A stretch of 64,000 bases of DNA from an uncultured Mucilaginibacter sp. GTDB lineage: Bacteria > Bacteroidota > Bacteroidia > Sphingobacteriales > Sphingobacteriaceae. The stretch lies in contig NZ_CAJYGQ010000009.1 in NCBI RefSeq assembly GCF_913773635.1, positions 1 through 64,000 of the forward strand, written 5' to 3'. The notes under the pieces were generated by a model. The model did not search any database. It was not told the origin of the DNA and was given only the letters and a program-made list of their open reading frames with translations. Position 1 is the first letter of the stretch. Every line of letters starts with the position of its first letter. The position numbers and the translations under genes were made by a program. Of the stretch, positions 10,801 through 18,579 are shown piece after piece.

Positions 10801-12741
10801 AACGTAAACCGCCTGCTGCTCATCAGAATTATGCGGAACAATAATATCATCGCTGTTGAGGCCAAACTCCAGCTCAACCTCATTAAAGACTACCAATACA
10901 TATGGAACAGTCGACTGTGTATCTGCCGGTTTTACATTTATGTTTACATAAACATCGTTATTACGGCGCTTTATGCGTATGCGCTTTAACCTTGTAGGCA
11001 GCTCCTCCTTCACAGCCTTACGCAAGGCTGTGTTAATGATAAAAGAAAGCTCGCTAGGCACCATTTTTAAGATATTGAGCTCCAGCTTTTTATCGGGCAA
11101 GGATAAGTATTTTTTAAAATCGCCTACGGTCTCCTTTATTTCACCGTTTTTATCAACGTACACGCCTACATAACCTAAATCATCAGTAAGAAATTCTTTG
11201 AAGCTATCCCTCGATACTTTTTCGGCTTTGATAAAGGGCTTGCGCAAATCGCTTGAAAAGTTGTGGCTATAGTAGCTGTTGTTATTTGACGGTTGCTGGC
11301 TGATAGGACCTATTTTGCGATAAAGCTTCCACTTACCGCTAACCTCATGTAACCCTTCCTTAATTGATGATACTGTTTCGCTGGAACCAAGGAACAAAAA
11401 TCCGCCCTGGTTAAGTGAAAAGTGGAATGTAGATAACACCTTTTGCTGCAACAAAACATTCATATAAATGAGCATGTTGCGGCATGCAATCAAGTCGTTT
11501 TTTATAAAAGGCGGAGCCTTTACAACATTATGCCTGGCAAAAACAATTTGCTTGCGAATTGACGGGATAACGGAGTAATATTTACCGTCTTTTACAAAAT
11601 AACGCTGCAAAATATCAGCATCAATGTCTTTCTCAATAGTTTCCGGATAACTATTGTGCGATGCTACATCTAAACTTGCTTCGTCAATATCGGTGGCAAA
11701 GATTTTTACATCTAGATCTTTGTTTACCTTTTTAAGATACTTATCTATTAATATAGCTATGGAGTACGCTTCCTCACCCGTGCTGCAGGCACACACCCAT
11801 ACTTTCAAAATTTCCTCGTGCGCCTTTTCGTCAACTATCTGTGGAATGACGTGGTTTTCCAGTTGTTCAAAAGCGGCTCTATCTCTGAAAAAACGCGTAA
11901 CTCCAATTAAAAAGTCTTTGCCTAGTAATTTAACTTCTTCTTCATTTTGTCGCAAAAACTCAATGTAGCTTTCAAGGTTGCTAATTTTATTATGCTCCAT
12001 GCGGCGCGTAATACGCCTTATAATGGTTGGTGTTTTATATAAATTAAAATCATGACCGCTTTGGTGGTGCACCAACTGAAAAAGCTCATTTAATAGGCCT
12101 TCATTGTCATACCCGCCTTCAAAAATTTTCACAGGTTGCTGGCGCATGTATCCAAACAACTCGTCGGGCATTTGCGACGGTGGTTGAACGCTATCGGCAT
12201 TACCTGATGTAATAGCACTTTTAGGCATGCCATCAAACTTTGCTGTTTCGGGCTCCTGTACCAGCACCATGCCACCATTCTCTTTTATAGCTTCAATACC
12301 GCGCGTGCCATCGGTGCCGGTTCCTGATAAAATAATGGCTACTGCTTTTTCCTTTTTATCGCTCGCAAGACTGAATAAAAAGGTATCGATGGCTGTATTC
12401 GGTGATTTATCCTGCTGTTTATCGGCCAATTTTAAACGGTTGTGGCTTACCGTCATTAATTTATTATTTGGTATGATATAAACACAATTAGGGTGAAGGC
12501 TCATATTTTCTTCGGCCTCAAACACCTTCATGTGCGTATGCTTTGATACTAACTCAACCAACAAGCTTTTATAATCGGGCGAGAGATGCTGTATTACAAT
12601 AAAAGAGAAATTGGAGTTGCCGGGCATATGGTCAAAAAACTCATGAATGGCCTCCAGGCCACCTGCCGATGCACCTATTGCAACAACATAATTATCGGCT
12701 ATGCCCATATTTCTCTTAATCTCGGGTGCTTTACTACTCAT
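7894..12741 (-). CDS. CheB-CheR-multi-PAS hybrid sensor histidine kinase
   Basis: CheB methylesterase motifs (GASAGGLEAI, VIQHLSPDYKS, SGTGTDGTRGI); CheR (RFFRDRAAFEQLE, CACSTGEEAYSIA); coiled-coil NEELQSS repeats; several PAS domains; HisKA SHELKTPITSLKGSL and HATPase GLGLGLYI. Confidence 0.93.
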   Translation of the reverse strand: MSSKAPEIKRNMGIADNYVVAIGASAGGLEAIHEFFDHMPGNSNFSFIVIQHLSPDYKSLLVELVSKHTHMKVFEAEENMSLHPNCVYIIPNNKLMTVSHNRLKLADKQQDKSPNTAIDTFLFSLASDKKEKAVAIILSGTGTDGTRGIEAIKENGGMVLVQEPETAKFDGMPKSAITSGNADSVQPPSQMPDELFGYMRQQPVKIFEGGYDNEGLLNELFQLVHHQSGHDFNLYKTPTIIRRITRRMEHNKISNLESYIEFLRQNEEEVKLLGKDFLIGVTRFFRDRAAFEQLENHVIPQIVDEKAHEEILKVWVCACSTGEEAYSIAILIDKYLKKVNKDLDVKIFATDIDEASLDVASHNSYPETIEKDIDADILQRYFVKDGKYYSVIPSIRKQIVFARHNVVKAPPFIKNDLIACRNMLIYMNVLLQQKVLSTFHFSLNQGGFLFLGSSETVSSIKEGLHEVSGKWKLYRKIGPISQQPSNNNSYYSHNFSSDLRKPFIKAEKVSRDSFKEFLTDDLGYVGVYVDKNGEIKETVGDFKKYLSLPDKKLELNILKMVPSELSFIINTALRKAVKEELPTRLKRIRIKRRNNDVYVNINVKPADTQSTVPYVLVVFNEVELEFGLNSDDIIVPHNSDEQQAVYVNELENELSEVRGNLQMAVEEMETTNEELQSSNEELLSANEELQSSNEELQSLNEELHTLNTEHQLKIKELIDLNDDLNNYFKSVDIGQIFVDQDMRIRKFNPAAVMMVNLIEADIGRPIKHISNNIKYENFLADIQEVLNNPAHLVEKEVELKDGKHCLLRVLPYIKKDKERDGVVISFVDISTITELNSIVSGVFSTSLSAIMVFGAVRNNNGQLSDFKCLMANRMAAQLLSKTDTELKGQLLKKHLHFLLQDNVFERLKQVTQKGGTLQQEVYYEDKGWYILMASQVADGFAVTLTDITERRQNEQKLRKNYNELVSARENLKKLNTELEDKILERTMSLTQSEERFNLVSQATNDTIWDWNLVTNEMWRSDNFTSMFGYENNSESSNIGYWFDKVHPDDRKRVEKSVHEAINKGKHNWSAEYRFKKADDSYAIILDRGNILHDAYDTPYRMVGSIVEITRIVEAEKRLNKSESRFRKIFESDMIGMLFARFDGQIIEANDVFLNMVGYTIEDLNKGALGWDKLTPVEYMGISRKAVEQLNKNGFCPPFEKEYIRRDGSRVPVLMGAARLEDDIEANSVCYIIDLSHQKEIERNRRELQEFIRKQQEEFYGIFLNAPALISIRRGTELRYEFTNKAFDAFYQRDNMIGLPTKEAHSGLNTSRLFANDEKLYHTGESKSGKAYNVKKINPETGQLTDAWLDYLFIPIYNEREQVDGIAFFGFEVTELVKSQNATRELMQQKDEFMSIASHELKTPITSLKGSLQIMQRIAGREADAYEKVYPFIERANKQTGRLTAIVDDLLDVTKIHAGKMQFNFTRFNAGAVIKECIDDSQSHISTHRLVLQGNADVEIEADKHRLEQVLSNFVSNAVKYSPDAKEIIITQKITDKNTLHLSVQDFGIGIPDDKKEQVFDRFFRVQESSQKFSGLGLGLYITADIIHRHGGEIGVESHENEGSVFWFEIPLSQVD
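10632..10740 (-). repeat. Heptad-encoding tandem repeat (NEELQSS)n coiled-coil linker inside the CheB-CheR-HK gene
   Basis: NEELQSS NEELLSA NEELQSS NEELQSL NEELHTL; 21-bp period in DNA. Confidence 0.85.
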
Positions 12742-12756
12742 TTAGCCTCTAAAAAA

Positions 12757-14262
12757 TTAAATAGCTTGTTTGGTTTTAAATTCGTAAACAAAACTGCGCA
12801 ATGTATCGGCTACCCCTAACTCATCCTTATGCCATGGCAATGACGTATTTTTAACGGTTTGGAGCCAGCTTTTGAATGAATTACGCGGATGATAGGTTTT
12901 ACCATCAGCAGCAAAATTTATAGTTTGGTTTGGATCTCCGCCCCAAGTAATGGTTTGGACAACCTCTGGCCTGAAACAAACAATGTAATTGCCGTTATGG
13001 CTATCCAAAGGTATAATCAGGGCACCGCTTGCAATTGGAGCTTCGCTGGCCGCTTCGTCAAAAATATCAGGCAGCGTGGTTGTTGAAAAAACTTTACCTA
13101 TTTCTTTAGCATGCAGCCACAGGTGCAAGTTTTCGAGCATGTCGTTATGCGGCACCTCGCCCGCAGTTGTTATTTTACTGTTATTGAATATAACGGCGCC
13201 CTTTGAGTTAAAGAGCTTTAATATATTTTCGTCGTGCTCAAGCAAACCTTGTTCAATGTTACGATCGCTGTAGATGTGATCAATAATGCTGTTGCGTTGT
13301 GATTGCAAATCGGCAACCCGGCCATATTCTTCTTTATTAATAATAGACGATATTTTGTTTGATACCACGCTTGATAACAACTCAAATATCGAACATAACT
13401 CAAAGCTTAGATAGTATGGCTTGGTATGGTGGCAGGCTATTAAGCCCCATAATTGCTCATTATGAATAACCCTTACCGACATTGAAGCCGTTACCCCCAT
13501 ATTTCCTAAATACTCAATATGCACGGCGGCAACACTACGCAGGTTACAGTCAGATAAATCAGTAAATGAGTTAGTGAGCGAGTTAAGTACCGGATAAAGC
13601 CTTACCGGCGTATATTCGCGATTGGGAATAAGACGGTACGGGTTTCTGAGGTAAAGCTCACGCGCTTGTCGCGGCACATCAGATGCCGGAAACGTAACGC
13701 CCAGGTAAGGTTCAAGAGCATCCGATTTATCTTCGGCAATAACGGTTCCGTTCCAGTTTTCATCAAAACGGTACATCATTATACCATCAAAACCTGATAT
13801 ACGTTTAAGCTCCCTGATAGCAATTTCGCATGCATCCTGCACCGAAGTAGCTACATCTACAGCAGCCATTACATATTTAATTTCCTGAAAAACGTTTATA
13901 AACGTACGCTCATCCTCAGCCTGCACTCGTTCAAGCTCCAACAAAAAATACTCTTGCCTGGCATGCACCAACGCAAGCAACTCAATGTTGTTAAGCGTTA
14001 AGCTAACAGGTATTTTATCTTTAATTCCGGTTTCAATTTTTGCCTTCAGTTCTTCTATTTGCTTCTGCGGAACGTAATCTGAAAAGTTGGACGAGATAAT
14101 CTCCACCGCACTAATTCCCAATACATCGCTTAAGTTCTCACTGATCTGAATAATATTTAAAGATTCTTTTTCTAACACAACCAAATAGCCATGGGGCTGG
14201 ATCATGTTAACGTTATGCAAAGGCAAATTGCCGCAAAATTCTGAATCGTAGTTAGATGCCAT
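12757..14262 (-). CDS. Bacteriophytochrome-type photosensory module (PAS-GAF-PHY) with no histidine kinase domain
   Basis: N-terminal FCGNLPLHNVNMIQPHGYLVVLE (biliverdin-binding Cys and IQPHG motif), GAF FPASDVPRQARELYLRNPYRLI, CHHTKPYYLS, PHY FRPEVVQTITWGGDPNQ and HPRNSFKSWLQTVK; ends right after PHY. Likely start 14262 (MASNYDSEFCG). Confidence 0.92.
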   Translation of the reverse strand: MASNYDSEFCGNLPLHNVNMIQPHGYLVVLEKESLNIIQISENLSDVLGISAVEIISSNFSDYVPQKQIEELKAKIETGIKDKIPVSLTLNNIELLALVHARQEYFLLELERVQAEDERTFINVFQEIKYVMAAVDVATSVQDACEIAIRELKRISGFDGIMMYRFDENWNGTVIAEDKSDALEPYLGVTFPASDVPRQARELYLRNPYRLIPNREYTPVRLYPVLNSLTNSFTDLSDCNLRSVAAVHIEYLGNMGVTASMSVRVIHNEQLWGLIACHHTKPYYLSFELCSIFELLSSVVSNKISSIINKEEYGRVADLQSQRNSIIDHIYSDRNIEQGLLEHDENILKLFNSKGAVIFNNSKITTAGEVPHNDMLENLHLWLHAKEIGKVFSTTTLPDIFDEAASEAPIASGALIIPLDSHNGNYIVCFRPEVVQTITWGGDPNQTINFAADGKTYHPRNSFKSWLQTVKNTSLPWHKDELGVADTLRSFVYEFKTKQAI

Positions 14263-14548
14263 CAAAATAAAATTATATAACACTTGCAATGTGCAAAAGG
14301 CATAGCCTTTCTTAGTTAAGTATTATAACCGATAGTACTTTAGGGAATGCTAAAGTAAAGAAATTATCAGCAATTAAAGACTGTACAACTTTACGTGCTA
14401 GTTATGGACCTTTATAGGCGAAATTGCATTAGTTAAATACTATAAATTCTATTAAGCAAATATTCAAAGCCAAACATAAATTTTGTGACTGATTTAGAAG
14501 CTAATAGCACGTTATCCTTACACAAAAAGGATTTTGATGAATTTTTGA

Positions 14549-14579
14549 TTTGGAATTAAATATACAGCACCTATATTTG
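14549..14579 (+). promoter_or_regulatory. Bacteroidota-type promoter, perfect consensus TTTG-N19-TATATTTG
   Basis: TTTG at 14549-14552 and TATATTTG at 14572-14579, 19-nt spacer. Confidence 0.6.
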
Positions 14580-14671
14580 CGCCACGTTAAAGCGCAGATG
14601 TATGCAACAACATAGCGCGCTTGGCAAGGGTAACGATTGCAGAAAAGAGAATTAAAATTCTTAAAAATAAA

Positions 14672-14702
14672 TTTGCAAACAAATAATAAAAACTTACCTT
14701 TG
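14672..14702 (+). promoter_or_regulatory. Bacteroidota-type promoter for tRNA-Pro, TTTG-N19-TACCTTTG
   Basis: TTTG at 14672-14675, TACCTTTG at 14695-14702, 19-nt spacer, tRNA begins 11 nt downstream. Confidence 0.7.
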
Positions 14703-14712
14703 CAAACCCAAA

Positions 14713-14786
14713 CGGGATGTAGCGTAGCCCGGTATCGCGCCACATTTGGGATGTGGAGGCCGCAGGTTCGAATCCTGCCATCCCGA
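14713..14786 (+). tRNA. tRNA-Pro (anticodon TGG)
   Basis: 74 nt; acceptor CGGGATG/CATCCCG, anticodon arm CCACA-TTTGGGA-TGTGG, T-arm GCAGG-TTCGAAT-CCTGC. Confidence 0.96.
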
Positions 14787-14811
14787 CAACAAGCGATACC
14801 ACAAAGTATTA

Positions 14812-14843
14812 AACCCTGTATATAACCTATACAGGGTTTTTTC
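14812..14843 (+). terminator. Intrinsic terminator after tRNA-Pro
   Basis: AACCCTGTAT-ATAACCT-ATACAGGGTTTTTT. Confidence 0.8.
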
Positions 14844-15023
14844 GTTTTATAAATAATTCCTTTCGATACATATTATACCAGCAGCAACTTTAGCCTCAAG
14901 TATCAGCTAACCCCAAGCCATAGTTGAGCATTCATTTCTTTCATGACTTTACTGCAACGCCTATCTGTTGCAAACCAACCCTCGTACACTTTTGTATTGG
15001 TATGTTAACAAGCTATTACACTT

Positions 15024-15725
15024 ATGAATATAAAGGAAGCTAAAGTGATTGTGACCGGCGCAACCGGTGGCATAGGTTACGAAATTGCAAGAGCATTACG
15101 CAAGGCGGGCGCACAAGTAGTTATTTGTGGTCGTGATGCGGGTAAGCTAAAAAATGCTACTGGTGAGCTTGATGTATTTGGCATTGAAGCAGACGTAAGT
15201 AAACAGACCGACGTAATTGAACTGTTTAGATTTGCTATTGAACAAATGGGCGGTATTAACGTCTTGGTCAATAATGCAGGAATTGGTGTTTTTGGCTCTT
15301 TAGCCGATACATCGGCGGAGGATTTTCAAAAAGCATGGGAAGTTAACGTAAAAGGCCTGTTCCTGGCGGGCAAGGAAGCGGCAAAGCATTTTATAGCGCA
15401 AAAGCATGGCAACATCATTAACATTGGTTCAACTGCAGCGCTTCGGGGTTATGCAAATGGATCAGCATACGTTGCCAGCAAGTTTGCCGTATCGGGCCTT
15501 ACCGAATGCTGGCGTGCAGAACTGCGCCCGCACAATGTAAGGGTAATGCAGATAAATCCTAGTGAAGTAATAACCGATTTTATTGCCAAGGCCGGCATGG
15601 AAATAAAGAATGAAGACAATAAGCTCAAACCAGAGCAGATTGCTCATTTAGCAGTAAGCATGCTAAGTATGGATGATGTAGGGTTTATACCTGATGCCTC
15701 GGTTTGGGCTACCAATCCATGGTAA
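15024..15725 (+). CDS. SDR family oxidoreductase
   Basis: TGATGGIGYEIA, NNAGIGVFG, YVASKFAV motifs. Confidence 0.92.
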   Translation: MNIKEAKVIVTGATGGIGYEIARALRKAGAQVVICGRDAGKLKNATGELDVFGIEADVSKQTDVIELFRFAIEQMGGINVLVNNAGIGVFGSLADTSAEDFQKAWEVNVKGLFLAGKEAAKHFIAQKHGNIINIGSTAALRGYANGSAYVASKFAVSGLTECWRAELRPHNVRVMQINPSEVITDFIAKAGMEIKNEDNKLKPEQIAHLAVSMLSMDDVGFIPDASVWATNPW

Positions 15726-16015
15726 GCTATATATTGAATTTCGATAAGCGCAGAAAATTCACTTTTTAATACATGAGAAACCCTCGCATATAGTTGTATA
15801 GGTTCCCTTAGTTATTGAGACGTTTAGTCAAAATATTGATTAAACTTTTAAAAAAACTTTAGGTTAGGTTACGCGGATGTATGGGTATAGAGCTGGCCAG
15901 TTGGCTAATACGTAGAAAATTGTTATAAACGAAGATGTTTGATTTTTGTAGTTATTGGTTTGTTTTTAGCAGCCTGTGTCCCATTATTGAGCACTAATTT
16001 TGACAAAAAAACAAT

Positions 16016-16765
16016 ATGGAACAAATTAAGATCGAAGGAAAAGTTGTAGCCATAACCGGTGCAAGCAGCGGTATTGGCGAGGCAATTGCCAAGCATTTAG
16101 CTAAAAGTGGCGCAAAGGTTGTTTTAGGTGCCAGACGTACTGATAATCTTAAAACTATTACTGAATTTATAACCAACCAGGGCGGACAAGCGGCTTATAA
16201 AACTCTTGATGTAACCAATCCAGATGATGTAGCCGACTTTGCAAAATTTGCAGTTGATGAATTTGGGACACTTGATGTTTTTGTAAACAACGCCGGCCTT
16301 ATGCCGCTTTCAATGATAAACAGCTACAAGGTGAATGAATGGCATCAAATGATTGATGTAAACATTAAAGGTGTATTACATGGTATAGCAGCAGCACTAC
16401 CTATTTTTGAAAAGAAAGACAGTGGTCAGTTTGTAAACATCACCTCTGTGGGCGACCGCTGGGTTGGTCCGACATCTACCGTTTACAGCGCAACCAAATT
16501 TGCCGTTCGGGCCATATCAGATGGTTTGCGTCAGGAAGTTAGCAACAACATCAGGGTAACCCTGGTTGCACCGGGCGCTACCGAATCCGAACTTCCTAAT
16601 ACCATATCAGATCCTGCATTGAAAGATCAGTTGGTGGAGCGCTTCCGTACAAACTTGTTACCGGCAAATGCCATAGCAAGAGCCGTTGCCTACGCTATTG
16701 AACAACCATCAGACGTTGATGTGAACGAAATTGTGGTAAGGCCAACTGCTCAAAAGTCGTTTTAA
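16016..16765 (+). CDS. SDR family oxidoreductase
   Basis: TGASSGIGEAIA, NNAGLMPLS, YSATKFAVRAISD motifs. Confidence 0.93.
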   Translation: MEQIKIEGKVVAITGASSGIGEAIAKHLAKSGAKVVLGARRTDNLKTITEFITNQGGQAAYKTLDVTNPDDVADFAKFAVDEFGTLDVFVNNAGLMPLSMINSYKVNEWHQMIDVNIKGVLHGIAAALPIFEKKDSGQFVNITSVGDRWVGPTSTVYSATKFAVRAISDGLRQEVSNNIRVTLVAPGATESELPNTISDPALKDQLVERFRTNLLPANAIARAVAYAIEQPSDVDVNEIVVRPTAQKSF

Positions 16766-16826
16766 AAAAGCAGGCACTTATTTATTTACCAGTGGGTAAC
16801 AAACCCTCTGGTTTAAAATCAATTTT

Positions 16827-17069
16827 ATGAGTAATAATAAATATGTTGGCATGTGGGTAACCGCCGATGGCTACATCAGGCAAGAGCTTTTACCCAATGG
16901 CAGATATGATGAAGCAAGAGGGCAACGACAAAGCGCCTATACCGGCCGGTATGAAATAACCGGGGATTATATTGAATACTGGGACGATACAGGCTTTACT
17001 GCCGACGGTAATTTTACAGATAACGACACCCTTCAACACGGTGGTTATGTATTTTATCGCGAGAGCTAG
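16827..17069 (+). CDS. Small Atu4866-domain-like protein
   Basis: 80 aa; YVGMWVTADGYIRQELLPNGRYDEARG...AYTGRYEITGDYIEYWDDTGFTADG, recalled as Atu4866 family. Confidence 0.65.
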   Translation: MSNNKYVGMWVTADGYIRQELLPNGRYDEARGQRQSAYTGRYEITGDYIEYWDDTGFTADGNFTDNDTLQHGGYVFYRES

Positions 17070-17129
17070 ATTTTAGCAATTTAACGAATTTAAGCCCGCA
17101 AAAAACCTTTTTTCACTTTTAGTTTATAT

Positions 17130-17160
17130 AGCCTGTAATCAATAATTACAGGCTTTTCTG
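17130..17160 (+). terminator. Intrinsic terminator
   Basis: AGCCTGTAAT-CAATA-ATTACAGGCTTTTCTGTT. Confidence 0.75.
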
Positions 17161-17228
17161 TTAAGGAAATATCTTGTTTAAAGCGCATTTATGCTCTTAA
17201 AATACAGTATATTCACAACAGAATCCCC

Positions 17229-18560
17229 TTGAAACCCCTAACTAAATTTAAACTTTTTTTGCGGCTTAGAACGTGGCGCTGGCTGGTTGGGCCCGAGACG
17301 CGGTTTGACCTTACTTCGCGTGTTTTTCATTCCATATGCATTTTTATACTTGCAGCACTGGGTTACAATGTTCCGTTTAATTATATTGTTGGTTTACATG
17401 ATATAGCCCTTTTAAGCGCTGTTAGCTTTCTACTGTTTGCAATTGTATACTACCTATCAAGGGTTGCACAAAAAAAGGCGATAGCTGTATTGCTCTTTTG
17501 CATTACAGGTAACGTATTGTTTATTGTCAACTTCTTTCTTAATTCGGGCATTGACGGGCCAACAGACTTGTTTTTCATCTTGACCATGGTGGTAATGATT
17601 GCTGTAATACCGGTAAAATACTACTGGATACTTATAGCTATACATTTTACTATAGTATTATCATTACATGGCATTCAATATATAAATGCTGACTGGGTGC
17701 CATACACTTATAACAGTACAGAGTTTAGGTATAGTGATATCACATCAGCTTACGTGGTAGTTGTATCGCTCATTTTGCTTTGCTTTTATTTCATCAGGTA
17801 TAATTATGACCTGGAGAAAAAATCAGCTGAGCAAAAGGCAGCAATGATGAAGTTGCTTAATGAAGAGAAAAACAAGCTTTTCTCCATCATATCACATGAT
17901 TTGCGCGCCCCGTTAACTAACGTTCAAAACTACCTGGAGCTGCTGAGCGAGGTTGACTTAAGTGCCGATGAACAACAGAACATTAAGGCGAAACTGCTTG
18001 ATTCTACACGCAACACGCTTGATATGCTCAATAATGTACTGTCATGGTCAAAATCACAAATGAGCGGTTTAAAGTTCAGTTCAACAGAACTTTACTTGCA
18101 TGAATTGCTTTTACCTCAATTGCTATTGTTTACCAACATTGCGCAAAACAAAAACATCAAAATTGAAATATCAATAGATCATGAGCTAAAGATTATTGGC
18201 AACGGCGACATGGTACAACTAATTATGCGTAACCTAATTAATAACGCTATAAAATTTACAGCTCCCGGCGGACGTATAATTGTAAGTGCACAGAGCCAAA
18301 ACAATTACGCCCTGCTGCTGGTAAAAGACAGCGGAGCGGGCAAACCTATAAAGCTTTCCAATAATATCTTTTATCTCAATAACGAATCATCCAAGGGCAC
18401 TGCCAACGAAAAAGGCGTAGGCCTGGGCCTTGTACTTTGCAAGGAGTTTACAGAAGTACAAAACGGCAACATATGGTTTGAATGCGACTCCGTAAGCGGC
18501 ACTACGTTTTTTGTTGAGTTACCACAATACGATGGCAATGTGGTTGCCATGCACGCATGA
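17229..18560 (+). CDS. Membrane sensor histidine kinase (TTG start)
   Basis: Multi-TM N-terminus; HisKA FSIISHDLRAPLTNVQNYLELL; HATPase N-box MRNLINNAIKF, GVGLGLVLCKEF. Confidence 0.9.
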   Translation: MKPLTKFKLFLRLRTWRWLVGPETRFDLTSRVFHSICIFILAALGYNVPFNYIVGLHDIALLSAVSFLLFAIVYYLSRVAQKKAIAVLLFCITGNVLFIVNFFLNSGIDGPTDLFFILTMVVMIAVIPVKYYWILIAIHFTIVLSLHGIQYINADWVPYTYNSTEFRYSDITSAYVVVVSLILLCFYFIRYNYDLEKKSAEQKAAMMKLLNEEKNKLFSIISHDLRAPLTNVQNYLELLSEVDLSADEQQNIKAKLLDSTRNTLDMLNNVLSWSKSQMSGLKFSSTELYLHELLLPQLLLFTNIAQNKNIKIEISIDHELKIIGNGDMVQLIMRNLINNAIKFTAPGGRIIVSAQSQNNYALLLVKDSGAGKPIKLSNNIFYLNNESSKGTANEKGVGLGLVLCKEFTEVQNGNIWFECDSVSGTTFFVELPQYDGNVVAMHA

Positions 18561-18579
18561 GATCACTCATTAGTAACTC

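Noticed and set aside
14587-14802. ORF with MAGFEPAASTSQMWRDTGLRYIPFG
   Set aside because: Antisense translation of tRNA-Pro; a classic spurious protein arising from tRNA genes.
14637-14825. Plus-strand ORF over tRNA-Pro, and 14501..14743 minus
   Set aside because: Overlap the tRNA and its promoter; no protein-like features.
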